Under the pieces are notes generated by a model that had not been told where the DNA came from, did no database searches, and saw nothing but the letters and a program-made list of their open reading frames with translations. The translations under genes and the position numbers were made by a program. Below are positions 46,683 through 56,328 of a stretch of 64,000 nucleotides of DNA, piece by piece. The DNA comes from Shewanella marisflavi (lineage in GTDB: Bacteria; Pseudomonadota; Gammaproteobacteria; Enterobacterales; Shewanellaceae): assembly GCF_023283925.1 (NCBI RefSeq), contig NZ_JAKIKX010000009.1, positions 104,264-168,263 on the forward strand, written 5' to 3'. The stretch's first letter is position 1. Each line of letters starts with the position of its first letter.

Positions 46683-47080
46683 CAAAATTGAGTTGTAGCA
46701 GGGGGCGGGAATTTTTAGTTAGTTAACGTGCTGATATCGCTTGAAATATTGTTCATCTCCTGTGAGGGAGTTTCAGCTATAGTGGGTGCCATCACAGCCT
46801 TAAAAAGCATTAGCACCAAAGTTGAACAAAAGTTTGGCGAATTGTTAGCTCGCTCTAGTTTATCCGCCCTGCTTTGCTGTAGAATGCGCCGCCAACAAAG
46901 GCTGTGTTATAGGTAAGTATTTGCTTACCTGAAAAGGTCGGTATCTCCTCAGTTACCGATTTGCAGGTCACGTAAGGTACACCAATAAGTACTTAGTGGA
47001 TCTCTCACCCATGGATATCTGTCCTGGGGCTCTAACTTGCCATAGCCTTCCAAATTAAGAGATCAAAAAAGGTAACTACT
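46683..47080 (+). promoter_or_regulatory. Promoter and structured leader of the purine permease
   Basis: No gene is convincing here. TAGAAT (46880-46885) can serve as -10 box. The leader of roughly 190 nt can fold AGGTAAG-tatttg-CTTACCT (46911-46930), GTCGGTA with TACCGAT (46937-46960), and a third hairpin around 46983-47000. The core of purine riboswitches is not recognisable. A cis-regulatory RNA is a possibility, not a demonstrated feature. Confidence 0.4.
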
Positions 47081-48439
47081 ATGAAGTCTGAACAGACTCT
47101 CGCTACACCTGCTGTACCAGCAAGCTCCCTGCTTGACCGTTATTTCGCCATTACCGCCCGTGGTAGCACATTGCGCCAAGAGGTGATTGCCGGCTTAACT
47201 ACCTTCCTTGCCATGGTCTATTCGGTGATCGTGGTGCCTAACATGTTGGGCGCGGCGGGTTTCGATCCCGGCGCCGTCTTCGTGGCCACCTGTCTGATTG
47301 CTTCCTTCGGCTCTCTCTTGATGGGGCTGTGGGCTAATCTGCCGATGGCGATTGGCTGCGCCATCTCACTGACCGCCTTTACCGCCTTTAGCATGGTGCT
47401 GGGTCAGGGGATCTCGATTCCCGTGACTCTGGGCGCCATCTTCCTTATGGGGGTGGTATTCACCCTGGTGAGCGTAACCGGTGTGCGTCAGTGGGTACTA
47501 ACCAACCTACCTAAGGGGATCGCCCATGGTACAGGTATCGGTATCGGCCTGTTCCTGCTACTTATCGCCACCAACAGCGTGCACCTGATCGTGGCTAACG
47601 ATGCAGGCCTGCCAGTAAAGCTTGGCGACATTCATAGCTTGCCTGTCATCGCCACTGTGATTGGCCTTGCAGCGACCATAGGCCTTGAGCGACGCGGTGT
47701 GCCAGGTGGTATCTTATTGGTGATCATCGCTCTGTCACTCTTTGGTCTAGTGTTTGACTCAAGCGTGACTTATCAAGGTTTCTTTGCCCTGCCAGATTTG
47801 ATGTCTGACAAGTCGCTTATCGGTCAGCTGGATATCATGGGGGCGTTAAACCCTGTGGTACTGCCTATTGTGCTGGCGTTGGTGATGACGGCGATTTTTG
47901 ATGCGACCGGCACCATCCGTGCTGTTGCCGGTCAGGCAGAGCTTTTGGATGAGAAAGACAATATTGTTGGCGGCGGTAAGGCGCTGACCTCTGATTCGGT
48001 GAGCAGCATCTTTGCGGGCGCCGTTGGCGGCGCGCCGGCGGCCGTGTATATCGAGTCGGCGGCGGGCACAGCCGCTGGTGGTAAGACGGGCCTGACGGCA
48101 ACTATCGTCGGCGTACTCTTCCTGCTAATGGTGTTTCTGGCGCCACTAAGCTACCTGGTACCGGCTTATGCCACGGCGCCTGCGCTCATGTATGTGGGCC
48201 TGTTGATGCTGAGCAATGTTACTAAGCTGAATTTCGATGACAAGATAGATGCCATGGCCGGTCTAACCTGCGCCGTGTTTATCATCCTAAGTTGCAATAT
48301 CGTCACCGGTATCATGCTGGGCTTTGTGACCTTAGTGATTGGCCGTCTGGCCAGCGGTGAGTGGCGCGCACTGAAGCCTGGTGTGTTAGCCATCACTATC
48401 GGTCTGGTGGTCTTCTATATGGGTGGCTGGGCGATTTAA
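47081..48439 (+). CDS. NCS2-family purine permease (AzgA/GhxP-like)
   Basis: Inner-membrane proton-coupled nucleobase transporter, 452 residues, with 12-14 hydrophobic spans. Family motifs are [17 protein letters not shown] near the start, the [12 protein letters not shown] segment, and [29 protein letters not shown] near residue 310. The sequence type fits hypoxanthine/guanine or adenine transporters, and the exact substrate cannot be told. AAAAAAGGTAACT precedes the ATG. It has its own terminator, and a long structured leader. Confidence 0.9.
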   Translation: MKSEQTLATPAVPASSLLDRYFAITARGSTLRQEVIAGLTTFLAMVYSVIVVPNMLGAAGFDPGAVFVATCLIASFGSLLMGLWANLPMAIGCAISLTAFTAFSMVLGQGISIPVTLGAIFLMGVVFTLVSVTGVRQWVLTNLPKGIAHGTGIGIGLFLLLIATNSVHLIVANDAGLPVKLGDIHSLPVIATVIGLAATIGLERRGVPGGILLVIIALSLFGLVFDSSVTYQGFFALPDLMSDKSLIGQLDIMGALNPVVLPIVLALVMTAIFDATGTIRAVAGQAELLDEKDNIVGGGKALTSDSVSSIFAGAVGGAPAAVYIESAAGTAAGGKTGLTATIVGVLFLLMVFLAPLSYLVPAYATAPALMYVGLLMLSNVTKLNFDDKIDAMAGLTCAVFIILSCNIVTGIMLGFVTLVIGRLASGEWRALKPGVLAITIGLVVFYMGGWAI

Positions 48440-48488
48440 GCTTATATCGAATCCGTGGCTATTGGTTTAGCCGCGACGCCGATAAGAT

Positions 48489-48518
48489 AAACCCAGGTCA
48501 AATGACCTGGGTTTGTTG
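48489..48518 (+). terminator. Terminator after the purine permease
   Basis: AAACCCAGGTCA-aa-TGACCTGGGTTT, a perfect 12-base inverted repeat followed by a GT-rich tail. Confidence 0.75.
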
Positions 48519-48612
48519 TTTAAGGTTTTCGATAAAGGCTTTTTAAAGAGGATTTTCACCAAGGGATTCGAGTAAGACATGTAATTCAGCCCTTGGTCGA
48601 GACAAACGAGCG

Positions 48613-49041
48613 CTATGGCCGCTCTGGGTTAACCTCATCCTGGCTGAAGGCGCGCAGCAGATCTTTCCAGGTGATGATGCCAACGATTTTGTTAAAGCTC
48701 AGTACCGGCAAGCAACCTATGTTATGGGCCAACATTAGCTGGCTGGCGGTTTTGATATCGGCCTCGGGCGCTATGGTGATGGGGTCGCGAGTCATGACCT
48801 GATGGGCGCGGCGTTGCAGGGTGTCGCTGTCACGCTCTGTCTCACCTATGCTGCCGATATGAGGGCTAAGAGTGCGTAAATAATCGCGCTCCGATAAGAC
48901 GCCCTGCAAGATGTCGTTCTCGATAACCAAGAGGTGATGAAAGGGGGCGCTGTCAAAGATCTCTTTGACTATAGTGAGCCTGTCATCCATCTCTATGGTG
49001 ACGACCCTGCTGCTCATGATCTCCGCTACCCGTATTGTCAT
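48613..49041 (-). CDS. CBS-pair domain protein
   Basis: A 142-residue cytoplasmic protein made of two CBS motifs (about 5-60 and 78-135), the adenosyl-ligand-binding regulatory fold. Visible signatures are HHLLVIENDILQGVLSERD and IGCLPVLSFNKIVGIITWKDLL. No catalytic domain is attached. ATG 49041 follows AGGAG with six-base spacing; the TTG at 49047 is less likely. Role unknown; stand-alone CBS pairs often sense AMP or ATP. Confidence 0.88.
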   Translation of the reverse strand: MTIRVAEIMSSRVVTIEMDDRLTIVKEIFDSAPFHHLLVIENDILQGVLSERDYLRTLSPHIGSIGETERDSDTLQRRAHQVMTRDPITIAPEADIKTASQLMLAHNIGCLPVLSFNKIVGIITWKDLLRAFSQDEVNPERP

Positions 49042-49228
49042 CGCCAACTCCTAATGGGCTTAGGTTTTACTGAGTTTTGTATATATCTCAGAGACTTTGG
49101 TGAAATATCATCCTTGTTCAAGTTATAACAGATAAATGAATGTTCAACAAATGACCATCTAAATTTCACATAAATGTCATGGGCTTGCCTTCTAATGGCT
49201 GGGACTATCGCTACGCCTGAGGAATAGG

Positions 49229-50428
49229 ATGAATTCTATGTCATTGGCTCCCCAATTAAGCCAGCCTAATTTGAATCAACATAAAGCGGTGCGTTACACC
49301 GGCGAACTGATTCGGCGGCGCTCTATCACCCCGGAAGATGCCGGTTGCCAGCAGTGGCTTGGCGCTAAATTGGCGGCACTGGGTTTTAAGGTATCCCATT
49401 ATCAAGACCAAGGGGTGAGTAATCTGTTGGCCGAACTGGATGAGCGTCCGGCGCTGTTGGCATTGGCAGGTCATACGGATGTGGTGCCGCCTGGAGATCT
49501 GAGCCGTTGGCAGAGCCCGCCGTTTGCCGCTACTCTGGCGGGGGATCTGTTAATTGGGCGCGGCGCCGTGGACATGAAATCTGGGCTTGCCGTCATGTTG
49601 GCGGCGGTAGAAGATCATATCAATTGTCATGGAATGCCAAGGGCTAATTGGCAGTTTATCGTCACCAGTGACGAAGAGGGGGAGGCCGAGTTTGGTACCC
49701 GGGCTTTGGTGGAGCGTCTAGCGGCCCTAGGGCGTTTGCCCAAATACTGTGTGGTCGCTGAGCCCACCGCCGATAAGCGCGCCGGTGATGTGATTAAGAT
49801 AGGTCGGCGCGGCGCCATCTCTGCACGCCTCAGTCTGAAGGGCAAACAGGGGCATGTGGCCTATCCGAAGAAGGCGATGAATGCCCTGCATATGGCGGCG
49901 CGGGTAATGCAGGCGCTTGAGGCCCTCAGTTGGGATGAGGGCAGCGACGATTTTCCCGGCACCAGCCTGCAGGTCACTCATGTGGACTCGGGTGAATTTA
50001 CCGACAATATCGTCCCTGGAAGCTGCGAGATCTGCTTCAACATCCGCTATAGCTATCGTTACAGTCAAGGGGACATCATTGAGCGCATTCAGCGTTGCCT
50101 CGATGATCTGGCGCTGGGTGAGGATGCTATCTGCTTGCAGTGGGAGCGTGGCTGTCAGCCCTATCACACCCAGGAAAATGATGGCCAGAGCCTGATCGCC
50201 CAGGTGGAGTCGGCTATCTTTGAGGTAACTGCCAGCTTTCCGCGTCTCTCTACCTCTGGTGGTACCTCGGATGGGCGTTTCTTATCATCGCCTCAGACCC
50301 AGGTGATTGAGCTGGGGCTGCCCAATCACACCATACATCAGGTCAATGAGCGGGTGGAGATTGCTGAGATAGTGCGCCTGTATCAGATCTATCGCGCCTT
50401 GTTGAGGCGTTTCGATGATCATGGTTAG
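49229..50428 (+). CDS. M20-family deacylase, DapE-like
   Basis: Zinc-dependent amidohydrolase of the DapE/ArgE group, 399 residues. Metal and catalytic motifs are AGHTDVVPPGD, GRGAVDMKSG, TSDEEGEAEFGT and VAEPTA. A dimerisation lid domain with GRRGAISARLSLKGKQGHVAYP follows, and the C-terminal His is in LGLPNHTIHQVNE. DapE makes LL-diaminopimelate for lysine and cell wall. This copy has an N-terminal extension of about 20 residues and no dap neighbour, so it could be the main DapE or a paralogue. It has its own terminator. Confidence 0.82.
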   Translation: MNSMSLAPQLSQPNLNQHKAVRYTGELIRRRSITPEDAGCQQWLGAKLAALGFKVSHYQDQGVSNLLAELDERPALLALAGHTDVVPPGDLSRWQSPPFAATLAGDLLIGRGAVDMKSGLAVMLAAVEDHINCHGMPRANWQFIVTSDEEGEAEFGTRALVERLAALGRLPKYCVVAEPTADKRAGDVIKIGRRGAISARLSLKGKQGHVAYPKKAMNALHMAARVMQALEALSWDEGSDDFPGTSLQVTHVDSGEFTDNIVPGSCEICFNIRYSYRYSQGDIIERIQRCLDDLALGEDAICLQWERGCQPYHTQENDGQSLIAQVESAIFEVTASFPRLSTSGGTSDGRFLSSPQTQVIELGLPNHTIHQVNERVEIAEIVRLYQIYRALLRRFDDHG

Positions 50429-50444
50429 TCTCATATTTAGTCAT

Positions 50445-50473
50445 AAAAAAGACGCCCATCGAGCGTCTTTTTT
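50445..50473. terminator. Bidirectional terminator
   Basis: AAAAAAGACGC-ccatcga-GCGTCTTTTTT between the DapE-like gene and the convergent acyltransferase, with T runs on both strands. Confidence 0.9.
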
Positions 50474-50495
50474 CACTATCTCTTAGCTAAAAATA

Positions 50496-52271
50496 CTACT
50501 TGAGCAGGCTCTCTTCACCGCCAGTATTGAGCTCCGGCAGATGGCAGTCGATGTAGCGGGCACGTTTTTTGGCCTTAAGCTTATGGGTGTCAACCAGCAC
50601 CAGGCCATCGATACAGTCGCCAAACTCGGGGTCGATACCAAAATCGAGGAAGCTCACACCTAAACCGTCGCACAGCTCGCCATATTGCTTGTACAGGGCT
50701 GGGACCGCCGCGCCCATGCTGGCCAGCGCCTGTTTGAGCAGCTTAAATTCCGTCTGATAGTCTTCGCCGGGAAAGAGGGCATCGAGCTGCTCATGCTGCT
50801 CTGGGGTAAAGCGGTAACGGCTGTTGGCATGGGCCAGTTCCTGCACCGGGCAAAAATGTGCCTGATAGAAATAGACCAGCATAGCCTTCGCCTGTTCGGG
50901 TAGGGCATCACTAATAGAGACAGGCCCAAACAGGTAGCGATAATCGGGATTTTTGGCGAGGAAGGCGCCTATGCCGAACCAGAGGTAGTCCAGGCTGCGC
51001 TTACCCCAGTATTTGGGCTGCACAAAGCTGCGTCCCAGTTCCAAGCCCTGTTCGAAGTAGGGGGCAAACTCGTCCCGATACTGAAACAGGGATTGACTGT
51101 AGAGGCCTTGATTCTCGCTTTGGTAGAGGTTCTTGGCGCTGGCAAAACGATAGGCGCCGACGATCTCCAGCACCTTGCGATCCCAAAGTACCAGGTGCAG
51201 GTAGTCGGCGTCATATCTGTCAGTATCTCGCCGCTTGCCGCTGCCTTCCCCCACGGCGCGAAAGGCGATTTCACGCAGCCTGCCTATCTCTCGCATGATG
51301 GGATTACTCTGCTTGTGGCGATAGAGATAGATGAGTTTCTCATCGTGAGTCTCGCCCAGCAGTTCACACTGAGACAGGGCTTCAATCAGATCGCTGCGCG
51401 ACTCGGGATGGGCGATAGCATTCTGTGTCTTAAATAGCGGACTACGGTTCTTGCCGATGCGATAGAGATGGTTCTTGAGTAGCTTTACTTGGGTCTTGAG
51501 CGGGAAGTCGCTGCTGGCCACTATCTCCTTGGGGATCAGCTGACCGATACGTAGCGGCATGGTGCGTTTAGCCTGTTTAAACATCTCTTTCACCAGCAAG
51601 AGACTGGCCAAGGGCTTGTAGATCATCGAGGCGCCGTAGAAGGTGGCCGAGTTCTTGGCGTCGGCAAACATGGGCAGCAGCGGCGCCTGACAGGCCTTGG
51701 CAATCTTTAAAAAGCCGCTGTGCCAGTGCAGATCCCTGACGCCATTGGGGCGCAGACGCGAGACCTCGCCGGAAGGAAAGATAAGCAGGGCGCCTTCGCT
51801 CTTGAGATGGTGGTGGATGTTTTCCAGATGCTGTTTGGGGGTGCCGCCTGTCATATTACGCACAGGTAAAAGGATGGAATGTAGCGGCTCCAGCGTCATC
51901 AACAGCTCGTTGGCCACCACCTTGATATCCGGTCGCACCTTGCTGATCAGTTTGATCATCGCCAGGGCATCGAGCGAGCCGATTGGGTGGTTGGCATAGA
52001 TCACCACCCGGCCTTCGCTGGGGATATTCTCCACCTCAGTGCTGGGCACACTATAGGTGAAGTTGAAGCTGGCCAGTACCTGCTCGATAAAATCGATTCC
52101 CTCGAGATAAGCAAACTCCTGGGTGATGGCATGACACTCCTTTTCCATCAAAAAGTAGCGCAGCAGTGCCTTGGTGGGTGGGGCCAGCCAGGGACTTTGG
52201 TTGATCTTAGGCAGGTTGGTGGCAACGACTTCATCTACGGTAAAAATCATCTTTTGCATGGGATGGCTCAC
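50496..52271 (-). CDS. Fused acyltransferase, OlsF-like
   Basis: A 591-residue protein combining two acyltransferase modules. The N-terminal half (about 60-290) is a PlsC-type lysophospholipid acyltransferase with NHPIGSLDA (HX4D motif) and FPSGEVSRLR. The C-terminal half (about 310-590) is a GNAT-like module of the OlsB/hemolysin type with IVGAYRFASAKN, ELGRSFVQPKYWGKRSLDYLW and YLFGPVSIS. This order matches OlsF of Serratia, a bifunctional enzyme that makes ornithine lipid. The assignment is by architecture; the amino-acid head group is not proven. Confidence 0.82.
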   Translation of the reverse strand: MSHPMQKMIFTVDEVVATNLPKINQSPWLAPPTKALLRYFLMEKECHAITQEFAYLEGIDFIEQVLASFNFTYSVPSTEVENIPSEGRVVIYANHPIGSLDALAMIKLISKVRPDIKVVANELLMTLEPLHSILLPVRNMTGGTPKQHLENIHHHLKSEGALLIFPSGEVSRLRPNGVRDLHWHSGFLKIAKACQAPLLPMFADAKNSATFYGASMIYKPLASLLLVKEMFKQAKRTMPLRIGQLIPKEIVASSDFPLKTQVKLLKNHLYRIGKNRSPLFKTQNAIAHPESRSDLIEALSQCELLGETHDEKLIYLYRHKQSNPIMREIGRLREIAFRAVGEGSGKRRDTDRYDADYLHLVLWDRKVLEIVGAYRFASAKNLYQSENQGLYSQSLFQYRDEFAPYFEQGLELGRSFVQPKYWGKRSLDYLWFGIGAFLAKNPDYRYLFGPVSISDALPEQAKAMLVYFYQAHFCPVQELAHANSRYRFTPEQHEQLDALFPGEDYQTEFKLLKQALASMGAAVPALYKQYGELCDGLGVSFLDFGIDPEFGDCIDGLVLVDTHKLKAKKRARYIDCHLPELNTGGEESLLK

Positions 52272-52373
52272 TGTGTTTGGCGCGGAGGCTGTCGAAAAAC
52301 AGCCTCTCCATAGCAGCAGAGTAAGAGGGGAGTTTGACTAAGGGATGAACAAATTATTGCAGCCTGATGACGG

Positions 52374-55300
52374 CTAGCGCACGATGAGACTGTCAGGCAG
52401 AGTGATGACAAAGGTACTGCCTTCACCTTGGCGAGAGGTGATGCTTATCTCCCCCTTGAGTACCTGAGTGACTATGTTGGAGACGATATTCATTCCTAAG
52501 CCACTGCCGCCTTTACCTCGTTTGGTGGTAAAGAAAGGTTGAAACACCTGGGCCTGGATCTCCTCTGACATGCCGCAGCCATCATCTTGATAGGTGATAC
52601 GTATCCCATTCTCGCAGCGCTCCACCTCAAGGCTCAGTTGCCCCGCCTTGCCATCTGGATAGGCATGGATCACCGAGTTGTTAAACAGGTTACTGATGAT
52701 CTGGTAGAAGGCTCCCGGTGTGCTGTTGATGATCAGTTTTTCAGGGCAGTGGTAATGATATTGATGCGGTGTACGCGACAACATAGGGTTGAGGGAGATA
52801 AAGATCTCTTCCAGATAGGCATGCAGGTCAAACTCGCGTACATCTTCATGGGATTGATCCACCGAGACCTGCTTAAAGCTGGCGATAAGCTTTGAGGCGC
52901 GCTCTAGGTTAGCCAGCACCAGTCGGCAGCATTCTGCCACCTCGGTTTGGTATTGCTCGAAGTCTTCTTCGGTGATCTCGCCTTTGCGATAGAGCTGGTC
53001 GAAGTGTTTGACGCTCTCCTGGAGGTGGGAGGCGGCGGTAACGCTGATCCCTATGGGGGTGTTGACCTCATGGGTAATACTGGCCACCAAGCCGCCAAGG
53101 GCCGCCATCTTCTCCTTGTCCATCAACTCGCCCTGGGTATGTTCCAGCTCATCGAGTGTGTGTTTTAACTCATCGTTACGCATCTGCAGCTCTAGGGTGC
53201 GTTCGATGACTCGCTGCTCAAGTTGTTGATTGAGTTCTCGCAGCGCATGTTCCGTCTCTTTCTGCTGTTGGATATTCTTAATGGTACCGGCCACCCTCAG
53301 GGGGCGGCCCTGTTCGTCGCGCTCGACTACCTGACCGCGATTGAGTACCCAGAGCCACTTCCCACTTGGTGCCAGACCGCGATAGGTGAGAGAGAACTTA
53401 TCTATTTGATCGCTCAAGCACTCTTTTACTACTCGTGAAACTTTCCGAATATCATCAGGATGCACGCAGGTGGTGATAGTTGTTTTAAGTTCTCCATCCT
53501 GCTCGGGATACTGCAAAAAGGTGTTGGTACGGGTGGCGATCCCCTTGGGAATGTTCCAGTCCCAAAACTCATCACCGCTGCCCCAGAGTGCCAGTTGTAG
53601 TCGCTGCTCGCTCTGCGCCACCTCTTTTAGTAATAGTGCCTGTTGCTGATATTGAGACCACTTGCGAAAGAAGATGATGCTCACCAACATCAAAGTCAGC
53701 ATGAAGTAGAAGGTGTAGGCGAAGGGGGATTGCCAGGGCGGCGGATCGAGCATGATCTTTAGCCGCCTGACAGGGCTGTATTGTTGATTGATATCTTTGG
53801 CCCGGATCTCGAATAGATAGTGGCCGGGATTGAGGCCGGTAAAGTAGGTGACCTGCTCTGGTGAGCTGGTGATCCAAGTATCATTTAACCCAAGCAGACG
53901 ATATTCATAACTGAGCCGGGTAGCGTTGTGTAGATCTGGGCTGTGATAGTGCAAAGAGAAGATATCAGCCGTGTGGGCCAGGGTTAAAGCAGGTGGTAAA
54001 CGGGGCGTTGAATGCATCATATCCGGCAGTGGGTGAGCCTGATCCAGCACAAACAGCTCGCTGATCACCGGCATAGTGGGCGGCTGACGGGAGGGGATCT
54101 GCGCCGGATTGAAATGGTTGAAACCATTGACGCCCCCGAGGTAGAGAGTGTTGTTACTGCCCAGCGCCGCGGCGCCAAAGTTAAACTCGTTGTCCTGAAT
54201 ACCATCGATATCTGTGTAGTTGGTGGTCTGCAGCGTGTCGGGGTCGAGTTGGGTTAGCCCTTTGGTGGTGCCCAGCCAAAGGTGACGGCGCTGATCGGCA
54301 AACAGCAGGTAGATGGTGTTGTCGATCAGGCCATCGGCCGCAGTCAACAGACGACTGCTGAAGTCTTGGGTGTTGAAACGTAACAGTCCCTCGTTGCTGG
54401 CGATCCACAGAATATGATTGTTATCGGCGACGATGGAGAAGAGGTGCTTCTTGGGAATAGGGTGGCTGGTATGCAGGGAGAAATGGGTGATTTCACCGTC
54501 TGCCGTCAGTCTAATCAGTCCGTCACGTGATGAGGTGAGCCAGTAATTCCCCTCGCTATCTTGCAGCATGTCTGTGATGGTGGTGATAGGCAAAGGAACG
54601 GTGACAAACCCCTTTGTTATCCCCTCATATTTGGCGACACCGCCATCGCTGCTGGTGACCCAAGGGATGCCCTGCTGGTCGAAATAGAGCGCGTACAGCT
54701 GATTGCTTGGCAAGCTGTTAGGGCTGTTGGCATCCGCTTGGTAATGTATGTAGCTCTGTTTGTCTGAGGTATAGATAAAGAGGCCATCTCCCCGAGTGCC
54801 GATCCAGAGTTGGCCGGAGGCATCCTCCTTGATGAAGCTGATAAAACTTCGCCCCAGAATGGGGTTTTGCGGGTGGAAGGGCACAAAGCCGCTGAGTTCT
54901 CCGGAGGGATTTTTTTGTCCTTGGTAAACGCCGTTGGCGGTACCGACCCATAGCGTACCTTGTTTATCTTCTAGCAGGCTGCGGATATCCACATTGAGCA
55001 GGTTGTTGTCACTGAAGCTAAAACCGTGAATATGGCCGAAATACTGGGCGTCTAAAAATGTTTTACTCATGCCGCCGCCCTTGCTACCGATCCACAGCTG
55101 TTGCTCGTTATCAATCCAGAGCGAGGTGATTACCGGGCTGTTGATACTGTAGCGGTTTTCGGCGGCCGAATTAAGCCTGTGGATCTCATTGCTGCTAGGG
55201 TTGTACCTTGCCAACCCTTGGGCGCGAAAGCCTATCCATAGGCTACCAAACTTATCTCGCTTAAGGGCGGCGATGGAAAAGCTGGGGCTAGCAGGTACGG

Positions 55301-56048
55301 CGCTGATCGCCTTGGTTTGATCATTGGTGATATCGAGTAAAAACAGTCCCCTGGTTTGGGTGCCTACCCAGAGTGTATTGCTCTTGCCCGCCTCGATGGC
55401 AGCAACCCCACGCAGCACCTCTTGGCCGTACGGAGTGACTTGCCATGCATTGTCTGTCTGTTTAAGGCTGGCCAGTCCATTGAGTGTGCCTATCCAAAGC
55501 CGCTCTTGAGGATCGCGATATAGGGTGTTGATGCGTCCACTCGGCAGGCCTAGGGTGTTTGTACTCTCCAGAGTCGCCAGCACTTTGTTGCTGGTCGGTG
55601 AAAAGTAAAGCAGGCGATTGTCTGCTGTGGCTATCCACAGATTGCCTTGGGCGTCTTCGTTAAGATCGATAATATCATCGGGCAATGGGCTGTTGTTGCT
55701 GTTAAAGGGCTCAAAGATTCCGCTCTTTTCATGGTATCTATTGATGCCGTCGTTGCGGGTGATCACCCATAGTGTGCTGCGGCTAAAATGTAGCTTTTTA
55801 ATAAATCTCGCCGAAGGACCGAACTCATCGCCGCGGGTATCGAATATCTTAAAGTGTTTACCATCATAGCGGTTAAGCCCGGCCTGAGTTGCGATCCACA
55901 GATGTCCTTCTTTGTCATTGACGATATCTGTGATGGTGTTCATCGACAGCCCCTCTTTGGCGCCGAAAGAGTCAAATTGGGGCTGATAGCTGAAGGCTAG
56001 GCAACGGCTGCTGACTAAGCACAACAGGAAGAGAATGATTGCTCTCAT
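52374..56048 (-). CDS. Two-component propeller sensor histidine kinase
   Basis: A 1224-residue sensor. A signal peptide (MRAIILFLLCLVSSRCLA) precedes a periplasmic beta-propeller pair (about 20-690) built of repeats with LWIGT signatures. A Y_Y_Y domain (about 690-765), one transmembrane helix (about 775-795), a PAS_3-like domain (about 820-935), a coiled coil, HisKA with H993 in SITHEVNTPIG, and an ATPase domain with NLFNNSVIHA and GGSGLGMNI follow. There is no receiver or AraC domain, and no response-regulator gene next to it, so the partner is elsewhere. An in-frame TTG at 56078 adds ten residues. Confidence 0.87.
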   Translation of the reverse strand: MRAIILFLLCLVSSRCLAFSYQPQFDSFGAKEGLSMNTITDIVNDKEGHLWIATQAGLNRYDGKHFKIFDTRGDEFGPSARFIKKLHFSRSTLWVITRNDGINRYHEKSGIFEPFNSNNSPLPDDIIDLNEDAQGNLWIATADNRLLYFSPTSNKVLATLESTNTLGLPSGRINTLYRDPQERLWIGTLNGLASLKQTDNAWQVTPYGQEVLRGVAAIEAGKSNTLWVGTQTRGLFLLDITNDQTKAISAVPASPSFSIAALKRDKFGSLWIGFRAQGLARYNPSSNEIHRLNSAAENRYSINSPVITSLWIDNEQQLWIGSKGGGMSKTFLDAQYFGHIHGFSFSDNNLLNVDIRSLLEDKQGTLWVGTANGVYQGQKNPSGELSGFVPFHPQNPILGRSFISFIKEDASGQLWIGTRGDGLFIYTSDKQSYIHYQADANSPNSLPSNQLYALYFDQQGIPWVTSSDGGVAKYEGITKGFVTVPLPITTITDMLQDSEGNYWLTSSRDGLIRLTADGEITHFSLHTSHPIPKKHLFSIVADNNHILWIASNEGLLRFNTQDFSSRLLTAADGLIDNTIYLLFADQRRHLWLGTTKGLTQLDPDTLQTTNYTDIDGIQDNEFNFGAAALGSNNTLYLGGVNGFNHFNPAQIPSRQPPTMPVISELFVLDQAHPLPDMMHSTPRLPPALTLAHTADIFSLHYHSPDLHNATRLSYEYRLLGLNDTWITSSPEQVTYFTGLNPGHYLFEIRAKDINQQYSPVRRLKIMLDPPPWQSPFAYTFYFMLTLMLVSIIFFRKWSQYQQQALLLKEVAQSEQRLQLALWGSGDEFWDWNIPKGIATRTNTFLQYPEQDGELKTTITTCVHPDDIRKVSRVVKECLSDQIDKFSLTYRGLAPSGKWLWVLNRGQVVERDEQGRPLRVAGTIKNIQQQKETEHALRELNQQLEQRVIERTLELQMRNDELKHTLDELEHTQGELMDKEKMAALGGLVASITHEVNTPIGISVTAASHLQESVKHFDQLYRKGEITEEDFEQYQTEVAECCRLVLANLERASKLIASFKQVSVDQSHEDVREFDLHAYLEEIFISLNPMLSRTPHQYHYHCPEKLIINSTPGAFYQIISNLFNNSVIHAYPDGKAGQLSLEVERCENGIRITYQDDGCGMSEEIQAQVFQPFFTTKRGKGGSGLGMNIVSNIVTQVLKGEISITSRQGEGSTFVITLPDSLIVR

Positions 56049-56284
56049 TGAAGCGCGCCGAAATAGGTGTTTTTGCAATGCATTACTTGGCCCTTATGGT
56101 TAGCCTTTGTGTCCTTTGCTTGATCGCAGGTGTTACTGGTATATCCGCATAGCTTGACAAGATATGTCGCCGAATATCTCCGTCGAGAACATTCGATCAA
56201 ATAGGCTGCTTATGAGTGTTTAAGTTTAGAAGTGTTTTGCGGAATTGCGAATTGAATGAATAAGATATTGTTGTGTGGCCGGCA

Positions 56285-56311
56285 TAAAAAAGGGCAGCTT
56301 AAGCTGCCCTT
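56285..56311 (-). terminator. Terminator of the YjiH-family gene
   Basis: Palindrome AAGGGCAGCTT-AAGCTGCCCTT. Read leftward it is followed by a T run, 18 bp after the stop of the minus-strand gene. Confidence 0.85.
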
Positions 56312-56328
56312 GATGAGATGAAGTCTCT

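Noticed and set aside
46728..46916. 62-codon frame before the purine permease
   Set aside because: No binding site or family signal, and it covers the likely promoter.
46880..47080. Classical purine riboswitch
   Set aside because: The conserved junction and loop sequences of that class are not visible; kept only as an unclassified structured leader.
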